Source of the DNA: Chryseosolibacter sp036402115
GTDB taxonomy: Bacteria; Bacteroidota; Bacteroidia; Cytophagales; Cyclobacteriaceae
Direction: 5' to 3'
Length of the DNA stretch: 14,511 nucleotides
Assembly (NCBI GenBank): GCA_036402115.1
Contig: DASWTM010000149.1
Location: forward strand, 1 to 14,511
Shown here piece by piece: positions 13,003-14,511 of the stretch (its first letter is position 1; every line of letters begins with the position of its first letter). Below the pieces are notes generated by a model, which worked only from the letters and a program-made list of their open reading frames with translations, searched no databases and was not told where the DNA came from. The translations under genes were made by a program, and so were the position numbers.

Positions 13003-14154
13003 ATGTCTAAAATTCTCATTGTCGAAGACGATTCAAAAATCCGTGCGATCCTGAAGGAAATACTGCTTGATAAAAATCACGAAGTAGAGGAAGCGAAAGA
13101 TGGCGTTGAAGGTTTCCAGAAACTTGAGCAGGGCATTTACGATTTGTGCATCTGTGATATCAAAATGCCGAAGATGGATGGACTCGAAGTTCTCGACAAA
13201 GCGAAAGAGGCAGCCATTCCCACCAACTTTGTAATTATCTCGGCCCACGGGAATATAGACATTGCGGTAGAGGCTGTTAAGAAAGGCGCATTTGATTTCC
13301 TTCAGAAACCATTTGATCTGGGTCGTTTAGAGATAACGTTGCGAAATGCGCTGGATAAGACTACGCTGATCAAGGAGACGAAAAGTCTAAAAAAGAAGAT
13401 CTCAAAAAAATACGAAATGATTGGCGAGTCGGAGCCGGTTAAACAGATGCGGGAAATGATCGACAAAGTCGCTCCGACCGATGCACGTGTTCTTATCATT
13501 GGTCCGAATGGCTCAGGTAAAGAACTTGTGGCAAAGTCACTTCATGAAAACAGCAAACGCGCCAACGGGCCGATGGTAGAAGTTAACTGCGCAGCTATTC
13601 CTTCGGAGCTCATCGAAAGTGAGTTGTTCGGTCATGAAAAGGGTTCATTCACTTCTGCAATCAAGCAACGAATTGGCAAATTTGAACTTGCAGAAGCTGG
13701 TACACTTTTCCTCGATGAGATTGGAGATATGAGTTTGTCCGCACAGGCAAAAGTGCTACGCGCGCTGCAGGAGCATAAAATCACACGCGTAGGCGGAGAC
13801 AAAGAAATAAATGTAAACGTTCGGGTGGTAGCGGCAACGAACAAAGACCTGCGGAAGGAAATTCAGGAAAATCGCTTTCGTGAGGATTTATACCACCGCT
13901 TAAGCGTGATCGTCATCAAGGTTCCTTCACTGAATGAGCGGACAGACGATATACCATTGCTAACGGACAAATTCCTCGAAGATATTGCGGAAGAGTACGG
14001 TGCAAAGAAAAAGTCAATCAGCGAAAAAGCACTGACGTCATTAAAATCACACGACTGGACAGGAAATATCCGGGAGCTTCGAAACGTGGTGGAACGCCTG
14101 GTAATAATGAGTGGTGAGGAAATATCACCACAAGATGTCGAAAAGTATCTGTGA
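13003..14154 (+). CDS. Sigma-54-dependent response regulator without helix-turn-helix
   Basis: A 383-residue NtrC-type protein with two domains. The receiver (1-120) has acidic residues Asp9-Asp10, phospho-acceptor Asp52, Ser80 and Lys102 (QKPFD). The AAA+ sigma-54 interaction domain (about 137-368) has Walker A GPNGSGKE (167-174), a GSFTSA loop (214-219) where GAFTGA is usual, Walker B TLFLDEIGDM (234-243), FREDLYHRL (292-300) with arginine-finger candidates Arg291 and Arg294, and sensor II GNIRELRN (354-361). The protein stops at EKYL, roughly 70-80 residues shorter than NtrC, and the Fis-type DNA-binding domain is absent. Sequence downstream does not encode one, because an opposite-strand gene begins immediately. 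It should remodel sigma-54 RNA polymerase when phosphorylated, perhaps from solution or through a partner. No sensor kinase is adjacent within the window. Confidence 0.93.
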   Translation: MSKILIVEDDSKIRAILKEILLDKNHEVEEAKDGVEGFQKLEQGIYDLCICDIKMPKMDGLEVLDKAKEAAIPTNFVIISAHGNIDIAVEAVKKGAFDFLQKPFDLGRLEITLRNALDKTTLIKETKSLKKKISKKYEMIGESEPVKQMREMIDKVAPTDARVLIIGPNGSGKELVAKSLHENSKRANGPMVEVNCAAIPSELIESELFGHEKGSFTSAIKQRIGKFELAEAGTLFLDEIGDMSLSAQAKVLRALQEHKITRVGGDKEINVNVRVVAATNKDLRKEIQENRFREDLYHRLSVIVIKVPSLNERTDDIPLLTDKFLEDIAEEYGAKKKSISEKALTSLKSHDWTGNIRELRNVVERLVIMSGEEISPQDVEKYL

Positions 14155-14277
14155 TTAAATTCTTCTTTCGGAATCAGCTTTTTTAGGAGCTTCTTTCTTG
14201 CTGTAGGTTGGGCACGTATACTGGCTGCACGCGCTCAAAAATGCTGCAAAGGCAACTAATAAGACAATCTTTTTCAT
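14155..14277 (-). CDS. Small 40-residue lipoprotein
   Basis: A complete short gene (ATG at 14277, TAA at 14155). The protein begins MKKIVLLVAFAAFLSAC: two lysines, a hydrophobic stretch and a textbook lipobox LSAC with lipidation Cys17. The mature part is only 24 residues, starts CSQYTCPTYSKKE, and ends in a Lys/Glu/Arg-rich tail with one further cysteine (Cys22). It would be a lipid-anchored envelope peptide, probably processed by signal peptidase II. I recall similar tiny CPTYSK lipoproteins in other Bacteroidota, but their function is not known to me. Its stop codon directly abuts the stop of the response regulator gene, tail to tail, with no bases between. No confident promoter was found in the 102-base upstream gap. 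Confidence 0.75.
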   Translation of the reverse strand: MKKIVLLVAFAAFLSACSQYTCPTYSKKEAPKKADSERRI

Positions 14278-14379
14278 TTTTTCAGGCTTTAGAGTGGTGT
14301 ATGTATACCAAAAAAAAATAAAATTCTTTCAGAAGAAAACAAATAACCGACAATATCCACTTTTCGTCTGCAAGGGAGG

Positions 14380-14511
14380 CTATTCAACCAGAAGGTTACA
14401 GCCGCGCACTTCACTATTGTCAAACCTTCCCAGCACTTCAAAACTGCCATTGTGATAGCACTTGCCAATGTCTTCTGTTTCAATAAACGAAATAGAGTGC
14501 CAATTGGCGAG
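14380..14511 (-). CDS. 3' end of an unidentified gene, cut by window edge
   Basis: An open minus-strand frame enters from the right edge and ends at TAG (14380-14382), giving 43 residues starting LANWHSISFIETEDIGKC and including EVLGRFDNSEVRG. The alternating hydrophobic pattern suggests beta strands. No family is recognised and the start lies outside the window. It runs in the same direction as the small lipoprotein gene, 102 bases upstream of it. The frame is preferred over an overlapping one (14289-14483), which reads as an atypical protein rich in Cys and Trp. Confidence 0.5.
   Translation of the reverse strand, partial: LANWHSISFIETEDIGKCYHNGSFEVLGRFDNSEVRGCNLLVE

Noticed and set aside
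14155..14280. Frameshifted remnant of a helix-turn-helix after the sigma-54 activator
   Set aside because: The other plus-strand frames after 14154 show no Fis-type HTH, and the stretch is accounted for by the minus-strand lipoprotein gene.
14289..14483. Minus-strand 64-residue frame near the right edge
   Set aside because: A competing frame (14380-14511) reads as a more ordinary protein C-terminus; this one is a Cys/Trp-rich hydrophobic oddity running into a T tract.

Overview
The window looks like chromosomal DNA of a Bacteroidota bacterium, most likely of the order Cytophagales. The evidence is the TamB/DUF2279 gene pair, a Bacteroidota-style sigma-54 response regulator without a DNA-binding domain, poor Shine-Dalgarno sequences, promoter candidates of the Bacteroidota type (TTG, about 20 bases, TAnnTTTG), and AT-rich intergenic repeats. 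No tRNA, CRISPR array, insertion sequence, phage gene or recognisable defence island is visible. Most of the window is core genome, with one accessory-looking sugar-catabolism block at the left edge.

Left block (1-2913, minus strand). A FucP-type sugar transporter (3' end just cut off by the window edge), an SDR dehydrogenase closely resembling bacterial L-fucose dehydrogenase, and an amidohydrolase-family L-fuconolactonase are packed with gaps of 11 and 2 bases. Together they give uptake of L-fucose, oxidation to L-fuconolactone, and ring opening to L-fuconate, which is the start of the non-phosphorylating fucose route. The later enzymes are outside the window. The transporter lacks the aspartate that E. 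coli FucP uses in proton coupling.

Housekeeping block (2976-6266, minus strand). This holds an orphan HNH endonuclease, then a tight operon reading tsaD, a FlK-like hotdog thioesterase, smpB (trans-translation) and an NlpC/P60 peptidase with no signal peptide. tsaD sits head to head with tamB with only about 9 bases (or 3) between start codons, so each promoter must overlap the other gene's start.

Envelope block (6276-12226, plus strand). A 1534-residue TamB-like envelope protein overlaps a DUF2279 protein by 17 bases. A 132-residue protein of unknown function follows and ends in a clear intrinsic terminator.

RNA and regulator block (12227-14511). The main non-coding feature is the RNase P RNA gene rnpB (about 12409-12799). 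It is flanked on both sides by oppositely oriented copies of a roughly 26-base TTTGG/CCAAA-rich repeat. The promoter candidates for rnpB and for the following sigma-54 activator both take their -33 TTG from a repeat copy. The activator gene (13003-14154) lacks a C-terminal helix-turn-helix and has a variant sigma-54 contact loop. Its stop codon directly abuts, tail to tail, a very small 40-residue lipoprotein gene on the opposite strand. The window ends inside the 3' end of another minus-strand gene.
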